DNA from: Rhizobium sp. BK316
Lineage (GTDB): Bacteria; Pseudomonadota; Alphaproteobacteria; Rhizobiales; Rhizobiaceae
Assembly (NCBI RefSeq): GCF_014193695.1
Contig: NZ_JACHZR010000001.1
Span: 967,309 to 1,031,308 of the forward strand
Direction of reading: 5' to 3'
Length of the DNA stretch: 64,000 nt
Below the pieces are notes generated by a model that was not told the DNA's origin, ran no database searches, and saw only the letters and a list, made by a program, of their open reading frames with translations. Below, one piece after another: positions 56,553-64,000 of the stretch (the stretch's first letter is position 1; every line of letters begins with the position of its first letter). The position numbers were made by a program, and so were the translations under genes.

Positions 56553-57788
56553 ATGTCGTCCACCTCAGAGGGCACACCCATGGCCAGACGCCTCGAAGAT
56601 GCACGCATCCTCATGTACAGCCACGATACATTCGGCCTCGGCCATTTGCGCCGTTGTCGCACGATCGCCCATGCCCTCGTCGAGGATTATCGCGGCCTGA
56701 ACATCTTGATCATCTCGGGCGCGACGATTGCCGGCGCCTTCGATTATCGTGCCCGCGTCGACTTCGTGAAGATCCCGAGCGTCATCAAGCTTCGCAACGG
56801 TGAATATACCTCGTTGGCCAGCCACATCGATCTTCAGGATACGCTGAAGATGCGCGAGTCGAGCATTCGTCACACCGCCGAGACCTTCGAACCCGATATC
56901 TTCATCGTCGACAAGGAGCCGATGGGCCTGAAGGGCGAGATCGAGGAAACGCTTGCCTATCTGAAAGCGCGCGGCACCACTCTGGTGCTCGGTCTGCGCG
57001 AGATCATGGACGCACCGCATCTGCTTGAAGCCGAGTGGAAGAGAAACAGCATCATGCAGAAGATCGACCAGTATTACGACAGCATCTGGGTCTATGGGCC
57101 GCCGGACTTCTACGATCCGCTTGTCGGCCTCGACGTACCCGCCGGCGTTCGCCGCAAGATGGATTTCGTCGGCTTCCTGCAGCGCAGCGTCTCCAAGGGC
57201 AAGAACTCGCTGAATGCCCGCAAGGACGACTATATCCTGGTGACGACAGGCGGCGGCGGTGACGGCTCCGATCTCGTTCACGACGTGATGAATGCCTATG
57301 AGGCCGACGAGACGCTGACGCAGAAGGCGCTTGTCGTACTTGGTCCGTATATGCCGGCGGCCGAACGTGCAAAGCTGGTCAAAAAAGGGGAGAAGATCCC
57401 CTATATCGAGGTGATCGAATTCGACAATCACATGGAGGAATTGATCGACGGCGCCACTGCCGTCGTCGCTATGGGTGGCTACAACACCTATTGCGAGATC
57501 CTTTCCTTCGACAAGCCGGCGCTCATCGTCCCACGCGTCGCCCCGCGCGAGGAGCAGCTTCTGCGCGCCCGCCGCGCCAGCGAACTCGGCCTCATCGATA
57601 TGCTGCTGCCAGTGCAATCTGCTGACCCGGCGATCATGGCCGAAACGCTGAAGCGCCTGCCCTCGCGGTTGCCGCCATCAAGGAGCGGCTGCAACATGCA
57701 CCTCGAGGGGCTGGATCATATTTCCCGCACTGTCGGCATATGGCTGGACAGCCGAGGACGCCATCTTTCCCTCGTCGGCGCAGAATAA
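56553..57788 (+). CDS. Predicted glycosyltransferase, COG4671-like (first of three)
   Basis: A 411-residue GT-B protein. The start ARILMYSHDTFGLGHLRRCR is the hallmark of the COG4671 group, related to MurG-like enzymes with the N-terminal G-rich acceptor loop and HDTFGLGH. The donor site lies around EFDNHMEELIDGATAVVAMG and GYNTYCEILSFDKPALIVPR. It starts 68 bp after the importer operon. The ATG at 56553 is the first plausible start; a Met at 56580 is an alternative. It begins the GT-GT-GT-ABC-like-cNMP cluster. Confidence 0.88.
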   Translation: MSSTSEGTPMARRLEDARILMYSHDTFGLGHLRRCRTIAHALVEDYRGLNILIISGATIAGAFDYRARVDFVKIPSVIKLRNGEYTSLASHIDLQDTLKMRESSIRHTAETFEPDIFIVDKEPMGLKGEIEETLAYLKARGTTLVLGLREIMDAPHLLEAEWKRNSIMQKIDQYYDSIWVYGPPDFYDPLVGLDVPAGVRRKMDFVGFLQRSVSKGKNSLNARKDDYILVTTGGGGDGSDLVHDVMNAYEADETLTQKALVVLGPYMPAAERAKLVKKGEKIPYIEVIEFDNHMEELIDGATAVVAMGGYNTYCEILSFDKPALIVPRVAPREEQLLRARRASELGLIDMLLPVQSADPAIMAETLKRLPSRLPPSRSGCNMHLEGLDHISRTVGIWLDSRGRHLSLVGAE

Positions 57789-57799
57789 AGAGCCATCCT

Positions 57800-59047
57800 T
57801 TGTCGCCACGCCGCAAGATTCTCGTCGTGCTGAAAGGCTATCCCCGCCTTTCGGAAACCTTCATCGCCCAGGAACTGCTCGGCCTTGAAAAGGCCGGCTT
57901 CGACCTGACGCTGATTTCCATGCGCCGGCCGACCGACAAGAAGCGTCATCCCGTCCATGATGAGATCAAGGCGCGCGTCGTCTATCTTCCGGAATATCTG
58001 CATGAAGAGCCGATTCGCGTGCTGAGGGGCCTTCTTGCCGGCTTTTCGAAACCTGGCTTCGGCGCGCTGATGAAGCGTTTCTTTGCCGATCTGCCGCGCG
58101 ACATCTCCCGCAATCGCTTCCGCCGGCTCGGCCAGGCGCTGGTCCTGGCACGCGAATGGCCTGACAACGGCGAGTGGCTGCACGCTCATTTTATCCATAC
58201 GCCCGCTTCCGTGACGGAATATGCGAGCATTCTGACCGGCACGCCCTGGACCTGCTCGGCCCATGCCAAGGATATCTGGACCTCACCCGACTGGGACCTC
58301 GGCCAGAAGCTCGGAAGTGCCCGGTGGGCCGTCACCTGCACCCGCAGTGGCTACGAGCATATGAAAGCGCTGACGAGGCGCCAGGATGCGGTACATCTGA
58401 GCTATCATGGCCTCGACCTCGCCCGCTTCGGCCATTTCTCAGGCGAGCGCTCAAACCGCAACGGCAGCGATCCCGCCGACCCCGTCTTCATCCTCAGCGT
58501 CGGCCGGGCGGTGGAAAAGAAGGGCTACGACGTGCTGCTGCGCGCCCTTGCCCTGCTGCCGAAGGAGCTCAACTGGCGCATGGACCATATCGGCGGCGGC
58601 GAGGAGCTTTCCAAGCTGAAAAAGCTTGCCGCTGAACTCGGTCTTGCCGAACGCATCACCTGGAAGGGGGCGCTGGCGCAGGAAGACGTGCTCGATCACT
58701 ATCGCCGCGCCGACCTCTTCGCGCTCGCCTGCCGCATAGCCGCCAATGGCGACCGCGACGGCCTGCCGAATGTACTGGTCGAGGCTTCCAGCCAACGGCT
58801 CGTCTGTCTCTCCACCAATGTCTCCGGCGTGCCGGAACTGCTGAGCGACGGCGAGAACGGTCTGGTCGTGCCGCCGGAGGATCCGGCAGCCCTTGCAAAG
58901 GCGCTCGAGACGGCGATCCGCAATCCCGATATGCGCAAACGGCTGGGCGATGCGGCGGAGGAACGCGTGCGAGACCATTTCGATTACCATTCCAGCATCC
59001 GTCAGCTGAGCGGCCTGTTCGAGGCAGAATGGCAGAAAGCGTCATGA
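57800..59047 (+). CDS. Glycosyltransferase family 4 protein (second of three)
   Basis: A 415-residue GT4 enzyme of the colanic-acid/WcaL-like branch. Start RKILVVLKGYPRLSETFIAQ is diagnostic. FILSVGRAVEKKGYDVLLRA begins the C-terminal half; GDRDGLPNVLVEASSQRL holds the E-x7-E-like donor motif. Start is TTG at 57800 with AAAGAG 8 nt upstream. An in-frame ATG at 57740 lacks a binding site and would overlap the previous gene by 49 bp. The stop overlaps the next ATG (ATGA). Confidence 0.9.
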   Translation: MSPRRKILVVLKGYPRLSETFIAQELLGLEKAGFDLTLISMRRPTDKKRHPVHDEIKARVVYLPEYLHEEPIRVLRGLLAGFSKPGFGALMKRFFADLPRDISRNRFRRLGQALVLAREWPDNGEWLHAHFIHTPASVTEYASILTGTPWTCSAHAKDIWTSPDWDLGQKLGSARWAVTCTRSGYEHMKALTRRQDAVHLSYHGLDLARFGHFSGERSNRNGSDPADPVFILSVGRAVEKKGYDVLLRALALLPKELNWRMDHIGGGEELSKLKKLAAELGLAERITWKGALAQEDVLDHYRRADLFALACRIAANGDRDGLPNVLVEASSQRLVCLSTNVSGVPELLSDGENGLVVPPEDPAALAKALETAIRNPDMRKRLGDAAEERVRDHFDYHSSIRQLSGLFEAEWQKAS

Positions 59048-60177
59048 CTGCTCCCCGTATCTTCTTTTATGTCCAGCATCTGCTCGGCATCGGTCATATT
59101 GCGCGCGCCAGCCGCATCGCCAATGCGTTGGTAAAGGACGGCTTCGAAGTCACCGTCGTCACCGGCGGCCTGCCTGTGCCGGGCTTTCCGGGCGACGGTG
59201 TGAAGACCATCGAACTGCCGCCGGTCGTCGCCAGCAATGTCGGCTTTTCCGGCCTTGCCGATGCCGACGGGCAGGCGGCAGGCGAGGAATTTCTGTCCAG
59301 ACGCCGCGACCTGCTTCTGAAAGCCTTTGAGGAAGCGAAGCCCGAAGTCGTCATTATCGAGGCCTTCCCCTTCGGCCGCCGACAGATGCGCTTCGAACTG
59401 CTGCCCCTGCTCGATGCGATCGAAAAGGCCAACCCACGGCCGAAGCTCTTAAGCTCAGTGCGCGACATCCTGCAGGAAAACCGCAAGCCCGGCCGCGACG
59501 AGGAAACCGTCAAACTGGTCAGGGACCATTTCGACGCCGTGCTCATTCACGGCGATCCGGATTTCGTGCGTCTGGAAGATACTTTTCCGCTGACAGCCGA
59601 TATAGTCGACCGGCTGCGCTATACCGGTCTTGTCGCTCCACCGCCGGCGCCGGAACCATCCGAGACATTCGACATCATCGCTTCGGCGGGCGGCGGCGCC
59701 GTCGGGTTGGAACTGATCCGCGCCGTCCGCGATGCGGCCGCACTTCTGCCTGCCGATATCCGCTGGCTGCTAATTACCGGCCCCAACCTTCCCGCAGCCG
59801 ATTTTTCCGCATTGTCGGAAGATGCGCCTGCCAATGTCACCCTGGTACGGTTCCGCAAGGATTTCCCCTCGCTGCTGCGCGGTGCGAAAGTCTCTATCTC
59901 GCAGGCCGGCTACAACACGGTGGGAGATCTCTTGCGCACCCAATGCCGCTCGATCCTCATCCCCTTCGTGGCGGCGGGTGAGACGGAACAGACCGTGCGC
60001 GCCGAACGGTTGCAGGCGCTAGGCCTTGCCGAAATCCTGCCGGAGAAGGGGCTGACCCTCGACGACGTCAAGGCTGCGGTCGAACGGGCACTTGCCGCCC
60101 CGCCGCGTCCGGCCGTTCGCCTCGATCTCGACGGAGCCGCAAAAAGTGCAGCCATCATTCGCTCGATGATCGGCTGA
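59044..60177 (+). CDS. Predicted glycosyltransferase, COG4671-like (third of three)
   Basis: A 377-residue GT-B protein, paralogous to the gene at 56553: start RIFFYVQHLLGIGHIARASR, donor site DFPSLLRGAKVSISQAGYNT with LLRTQCRSILIPFVAAGETE. The SQAGYNT/MGGYNT match in both is typical. ATGA overlap with the GT4 gene ensures coupled translation. 194 bp separate it from the ABC-like gene. Confidence 0.9.
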   Translation: MTAPRIFFYVQHLLGIGHIARASRIANALVKDGFEVTVVTGGLPVPGFPGDGVKTIELPPVVASNVGFSGLADADGQAAGEEFLSRRRDLLLKAFEEAKPEVVIIEAFPFGRRQMRFELLPLLDAIEKANPRPKLLSSVRDILQENRKPGRDEETVKLVRDHFDAVLIHGDPDFVRLEDTFPLTADIVDRLRYTGLVAPPPAPEPSETFDIIASAGGGAVGLELIRAVRDAAALLPADIRWLLITGPNLPAADFSALSEDAPANVTLVRFRKDFPSLLRGAKVSISQAGYNTVGDLLRTQCRSILIPFVAAGETEQTVRAERLQALGLAEILPEKGLTLDDVKAAVERALAAPPRPAVRLDLDGAAKSAAIIRSMIG

Positions 60178-60371
60178 AACCCTCGCCTATTCCAAAATTC
60201 ATGTGATATAAGAAAATTTCCGGCGAGAATCGGCGTTTCGACATCAGTCCGCTCCGCCTTGTTTTCGTTGCGATATCGGCGGTCTGACTGCATGGTCCTG
60301 TACTCGGAGATTCCCTCTTCTTCAGCATCAGGATCACTGCACGGACTTTCCCCACAGTCTGACGGTTAGCC

Positions 60372-63086
60372 ATGGAAAAAAGCCTCGCGCGTTATATCTG
60401 GAAGAATACGCGGCTGCAGCAGCTCTGGATTCTGCTGGTCGTCGCAGCCTCCATGGTGCCTTACTTCCTGTCCTTCGACCTGCCGAAGCAGATCGTCAAC
60501 GGACCTATTCAGGGTGACGGCTTCGAAGGGCCGGGCGCAAGACAGACCTTCATGCACATCGCTTACGACATCCCGCTGATCGGGCATGTCGAATTCTTCA
60601 AGGGCCTGGAGCTCAACCGCTTCCAGATGCTGATGGCACTGAGCCTCGTCTTCCTGGCGCTGGTCGTGCTGAACGGCCTCTTCAAGTTCTACATCAACAC
60701 CTACAAGGGCCGGCTCGGCGAGCGCATGTTGCGCCGCATCCGCTTCGAACTCATCGATCGCGTGCTGCGTTTCCCGCCCGCCCATTTCAAGCGGGTGAAA
60801 TCCGCCGAAATCGCCACCATGATCAAGGATGAGGTGGAGCCGATGGGTGGCTTCACAGGCGACGCCTTCGTCTCACCCGCCCTGCTCGGCGGCCAGGCGA
60901 TCACCGCCCTTGCCTTCATCATCATCCAGAATTTCTGGCTCGGCATGATCGCGGCTGCCATCGTCGGCGTGCAGGCGGTGGTCATCCCCCGCATGCGCAA
61001 GCGCCTGCTGGAACTCGGCCGTCAGCGCCAGCTGACCGCCCGCGAACTTTCCGGCCGCGTCGGCGAGATCGTCGACGGCATCGGCACGATCCATGGCAAC
61101 GATACCTCCAACTTCGAGCGCGCCGATATCGCCACCCGCCTCGGCCGCATCTTCTCGATCCGCTACGACCTTTATCAGTGGAAGTTTCTGGTCAAGTTCA
61201 TCAACAACTTCCTCGCCCAGGTCACGCCCTTCCTATTCTATGCGATCGGCGGTTATCTGGCGCTGCAGGGCCGGCTCGACATCGGTCAGCTCGTCGCCGT
61301 CATTTCCGCCTACAAGGACCTGCCCGGCCCGCTGAAGGAGCTGATCGACTGGGACCAGATGCGCCAGGACGTGCAGGTCAAATATGCGCAGGTCTACGAG
61401 CAGTTCAATATCGAGCCGCTGATCGAAAGCCGCATCCAGGAGCTGGCCACGACGCCGGTGACGCCGCTGACGAGCGCCTTCGTCGTCACAAACCTCTCCG
61501 TCAGCGACGACAGCGGCGCACGCCTCGTCGACCATGTCTCGGTCGAGATCAAGCCCAACGAGACGGTTGCGATCGTCGGACCGAACGGCAGCGGCGCGGA
61601 AGCCTTCGCCGAAGCGCTTGGCCGGCTCGTTTGGCCGGATTCCGGCCGTATCACCATCGACGGACAGGATCTGCTGGATCTGCCGGAATCGATTACCGGC
61701 CGGCGCATCTCCTATGCCTCCGCCGACAGCTATTTCTTCCACGGCACGCTACGCGACAATCTGCTCTACGGCCTTAAGCATGCGCCGATGAGGGAACCCG
61801 AGTATGACGGCAAGGCCGCGCAGGAATATAAGTGGCATGTCGCGGAATCGCAGAAGGCCGGCAATCCGACACTCGATCTCAACAGCGACTGGGTTGACTA
61901 CAAGGCAGCCGGCGCGAACGGCCCGGAAGACCTGCTGAAGGCGATCCGGCCGGTGCTCGACGCCGTCATGATGTCGCAGGACATTCTGGATCTGGCATTG
62001 CGATCCACCGTCAATACCGAGGTTCATACTGCGCTCGGCAGCCATATCGTCGAACTCAGGACGTCGCTGCGCGAGCGGCTTGCCAGCGAAAACCTCGACG
62101 CCATCGTCGTGCCCTTCGATTTCGACACTTACAATACACAGGCAACCGTCGGCGAGAACCTGCTCTTCGGCACGATGAAGCGGCCGCTGATGAACAATCG
62201 TCGGCTTGCCGGCCACCCCTATTTCCAGCAGCTCTTCCGCGATACCGGGCTCAGCACCGACCTCTATGCGATGGGCCTGGAGATTGCCGAGAACGCGGTG
62301 GAACTCTTCCACGACCTGCCGCCGGACCACCCCTTCTTCCAGCAGCTCACCTTCATGACGGCGGATGATATCCCGACCTATCAGGCGCTGCTGCAGAAGC
62401 TGCAGGGCAAGCGCTTCGAGGATGCGACGCCGGAAGACCGGGCCAGCATCATCCGCCTGAGCTTCGCCTATATCGAACCACGGCACCGCTTCGGCCTCTT
62501 GACCCAGGCGCTGATGGACAAGATCGTTAGCGCCCGCAAACAGTTCCACCAGAACATCCCCGACGATCTCGCCGAGCTGATCGAGCGTTATGACATCAAC
62601 CGCTTCACGGCTTCCGCAAGCCTGATGGACAATGTGCTCTTCGGCCGCATCGCCTATCAGCAGGCCGATGCCTCCGACCGCATTCGTCTCATCATGGGTG
62701 AACTTTTCGATGCGCTCGATCTCTACGACGACGTATTGTCGATCGGGCTCGAATTTGATGTCGGCTCCGGCGGCAAGCGCCTGACTGGGGTGCAGCGGCA
62801 GAAGCTCAATCTCGCCCGCGCCCTGCTCAAGCGCTCCGACTACTTCATCTTCAACCGGCCGATCCCGGCGCTCGATCAGCGCATCCAGGATCAGATCACC
62901 CACAACGTCATCGAAGGCCTGCATGAGGAAGGCAAGCGTCCGGCGATCATCTGGGTGCTGTCCAACGCCAAGCTTGCGGAAATCTTCGATCGAATTCTGC
63001 TCTTCGATCGCGGCGATCTTGCCGAGGTGGGCAACTATCCGGAACTTTCCGAGAAAAACGGGATGTTCAAGGAACTGTTATCGTAA
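60372..63086 (+). CDS. ABC transporter-like membrane protein with degenerate, interrupted nucleotide-binding domain
   Basis: 904 residues. An ABC exporter membrane domain spans 15-320 with helices near 18-34, 88-110, 170-205 and 275-312. A nucleotide-binding-domain-like part runs from 370. It starts normally, but Walker A is GPNGSGAEA (403-411, Lys replaced), the signature is LTGVQ (804-808), Walker B is YFIFNRP (824-830, Asp-Glu replaced by Asn-Arg) and the H-loop His is missing (WVLSN, 861-865). About 330 residues separate the Q-loop-like segment from the signature. They contain two more copies of the DNLLYG motif (461-467, 594-600, 752-758). ATP hydrolysis is unlikely, so it may be a scaffold or flippase partner for the three glycosyltransferases upstream. 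Confidence 0.85.
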   Translation: MEKSLARYIWKNTRLQQLWILLVVAASMVPYFLSFDLPKQIVNGPIQGDGFEGPGARQTFMHIAYDIPLIGHVEFFKGLELNRFQMLMALSLVFLALVVLNGLFKFYINTYKGRLGERMLRRIRFELIDRVLRFPPAHFKRVKSAEIATMIKDEVEPMGGFTGDAFVSPALLGGQAITALAFIIIQNFWLGMIAAAIVGVQAVVIPRMRKRLLELGRQRQLTARELSGRVGEIVDGIGTIHGNDTSNFERADIATRLGRIFSIRYDLYQWKFLVKFINNFLAQVTPFLFYAIGGYLALQGRLDIGQLVAVISAYKDLPGPLKELIDWDQMRQDVQVKYAQVYEQFNIEPLIESRIQELATTPVTPLTSAFVVTNLSVSDDSGARLVDHVSVEIKPNETVAIVGPNGSGAEAFAEALGRLVWPDSGRITIDGQDLLDLPESITGRRISYASADSYFFHGTLRDNLLYGLKHAPMREPEYDGKAAQEYKWHVAESQKAGNPTLDLNSDWVDYKAAGANGPEDLLKAIRPVLDAVMMSQDILDLALRSTVNTEVHTALGSHIVELRTSLRERLASENLDAIVVPFDFDTYNTQATVGENLLFGTMKRPLMNNRRLAGHPYFQQLFRDTGLSTDLYAMGLEIAENAVELFHDLPPDHPFFQQLTFMTADDIPTYQALLQKLQGKRFEDATPEDRASIIRLSFAYIEPRHRFGLLTQALMDKIVSARKQFHQNIPDDLAELIERYDINRFTASASLMDNVLFGRIAYQQADASDRIRLIMGELFDALDLYDDVLSIGLEFDVGSGGKRLTGVQRQKLNLARALLKRSDYFIFNRPIPALDQRIQDQITHNVIEGLHEEGKRPAIIWVLSNAKLAEIFDRILLFDRGDLAEVGNYPELSEKNGMFKELLS

Positions 63087-63182
63087 TATTCTATTGGGGC
63101 GGCAGAGACGGCGCCCGCAAGGCGCTTGGAATTGGTTTTTAGCGCATGATCAAGGACCATGCGGCAGGGGGTTGTAACGCTC

Positions 63183-63650
63183 ATGCTGTTGAGAGATGAA
63201 GTCGAAATGCTGCGGCGGGTGCCGATCTTCTCGAGGATCGCACCAGCGAAACTCAAGCTCTTGGCCTTCACCTCCGATCGCATGACCTACCACGCCGGCC
63301 AGAACCTGTTCCGCCAGGGCGATGTCGGCGACGCCGCCTATGTCGTTCTGTCCGGCACGGCCGATATCATCGTTTCCTCGCCTGCCGGTGAGATCAAGGT
63401 CGCCGATGTCGAGGTCAATTCCATCGTCGGCGAAATCGCCATTCTCTGCGACGTCTCGCGTACCGCGACCGTGCGCGCCACCTCACCACTCGAAGTCCTG
63501 CGCATCAGCAAGGAACATTTCCTCAAGCTTCTGAGCGATTTCCCGGAAATGGCCGTGGAGATCATGCGCGTGCTCGCCGACCGTCTCAACCATACGACCG
63601 CCGAACTGACCGCCGCGCGCGCTGCCAAGCAGCCGCAGATGGCGCAGTAA
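63183..63650 (+). CDS. Cyclic nucleotide-binding domain protein
   Basis: A 155-residue single cNMP-binding domain without a DNA-binding domain. Beta-roll phrases: HAGQNLFRQGDVGDAAYVVL, SGTADIIVSS, and the phosphate-binding cassette region NSIVGEIAILCDVSRTATVR with GE and R-T-A. The helix after it is MAVEIMRVLADRLNHTTAEL. Start at 63183 gives the N-terminus usual for the fold; an ATG at 63159 also has AAGGA nearby. It follows the ABC-like gene by 96 bp and may sense cAMP for that module. Confidence 0.9.
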   Translation: MLLRDEVEMLRRVPIFSRIAPAKLKLLAFTSDRMTYHAGQNLFRQGDVGDAAYVVLSGTADIIVSSPAGEIKVADVEVNSIVGEIAILCDVSRTATVRATSPLEVLRISKEHFLKLLSDFPEMAVEIMRVLADRLNHTTAELTAARAAKQPQMAQ

Positions 63651-63673
63651 AGCCCGAAATAGGCGCCCCAAAC

Positions 63674-63708
63674 AAAAAGGCCTGCCGGGTTTCCCAAGCG
63701 AGCCTTTT
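63674..63708. terminator. Bidirectional rho-independent terminator
   Basis: AAAAAGGC (63674-63681) pairs with GCCTTTT (63702-63708), with inner CGGG/CCC pairing. A-run on one side and T-run on the other serve both converging genes. Confidence 0.75.
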
Positions 63709-63727
63709 CGTTATACCTCTATGCGCA

Positions 63728-64000
63728 CTATTCGCGCTGTTCCAGCGCCCTGCTGAAGGCGAGAGCCGCCAGCGTGCAGATCGCGCCCGAGAGCAGGTAG
63801 TATCCGACGAAGGCCAGGCCGAACTGGCTCGACAGGCTGAGCGCCACCAGCGGCGCAAAACCGGCGCCGACCAACCAAGCAAGGTCGGAGGTGAACGCCG
63901 CTCCTGTATAGCGATAACCACGGCCGAAGCGCGACGAGATCGAGCCGGTCGCCTGACCGAAGGAAAGGCCGAGTACGGCAAAGCCGATAATGACGTAGGC
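63728..64000 (-). CDS. MFS transporter, C-terminal fragment (metabolite:H+ symporter type)
   Basis: The last 90 codons of a minus-strand gene that runs out of the window. The frame reads AYVIIGFAVLGLSFGQATGS, then SSRFGRGYRYTGAAFTSDLA and two more helices, ending in ALEQRE. The sequence FGRGYRYTGAAF is the RVRYTG-like motif of the MHS branch of the major facilitator superfamily, which takes up organic acids. Substrate unknown. Confidence 0.8.
   Translation of the reverse strand, partial: AYVIIGFAVLGLSFGQATGSISSRFGRGYRYTGAAFTSDLAWLVGAGFAPLVALSLSSQFGLAFVGYYLLSGAICTLAALAFSRALEQRE

Noticed and set aside
57740..57800. ATG at 57740 as start of the GT4 gene
   Set aside because: No ribosome-binding site, 49-bp overlap with the previous gene, and homologous sequence begins after 57800.
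60372..63086. Degenerate ATPase motifs as sequencing errors or pseudogene decay
   Set aside because: The frame is open for 904 codons and all motif changes are substitutions, with surrounding sequence well kept, so decay is unlikely.

Overview
The window looks like a piece of a Rhizobium-type genome (Rhizobiaceae, Alphaproteobacteria). The basis is high GC, dense short-gap operons, the split pcaIJF/pcaR and pcaDCHGB/pcaQ arrangement, promoters of the alphaproteobacterial EcfG type, and a membrane haem/iron-sulfur adenylate cyclase of the CyaC type described in Sinorhizobium. No rRNA, tRNA, CRISPR, insertion sequence or prophage was seen. It reads as stable replicon DNA, chromosome or chromid.

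Layout. 1-7.7 kb: the end of a sugar ABC ATPase gene, a DEDDh exonuclease-like protein, and several regulator/enzyme pairs (LysR, aldo/keto reductase, SDR/LysR, AraC next to an AhpD-like protein and a TehA-like carrier). 7.7-21.7 kb: a stress and carbohydrate block with an EEP hydrolase plus cardiolipin synthase, TreZ, a UdgX-type uracil-DNA glycosylase, DUF2934, a small membrane protein, a hybrid histidine kinase, KGG and DUF3175 small proteins, a GST, topoisomerase IB and GlgX. Five GGAAC-N18-TT sites, the pattern of the EcfG general stress sigma factor, lie just upstream of genes in this block. 22.7-36.9 kb: protocatechuate to beta-ketoadipate catabolism in two divergently controlled operons. 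PcaR acts on pcaIJF through a site at 25413-25427 and PcaQ acts on pcaDCHGB through a box at 33113-33128. A two-component system, an amidase and a PmtA-like methyltransferase lie between them.

37-50.3 kb: small envelope genes, a metallo-beta-lactamase-fold hydrolase, a deacetylase/glycosyltransferase pair, CyaC coupled to an FkbM methyltransferase, an Rrf2/thioredoxin-reductase-like pair, a DUF3095 protein with cyclase-like motifs, a nucleotide-sugar dehydrogenase and a second, soluble class III cyclase-like protein. 50.5-56.5 kb: a peptide or oligosaccharide ABC importer operon.

56.5-63.7 kb: the most unusual part. Three consecutive glycosyltransferases are followed by a 904-residue ABC-transporter-like protein whose Walker A, Walker B and H-loop residues are all replaced and whose nucleotide-binding domain is split by a long insert with repeated motifs. 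A small cyclic-nucleotide-binding-domain protein follows, then a terminator. With three cyclase-fold proteins 6-15 kb upstream, this is the best candidate here for an undescribed system, possibly a cyclic-nucleotide-linked glycan assembly or export module. The window ends in an MFS transporter gene cut by the edge.
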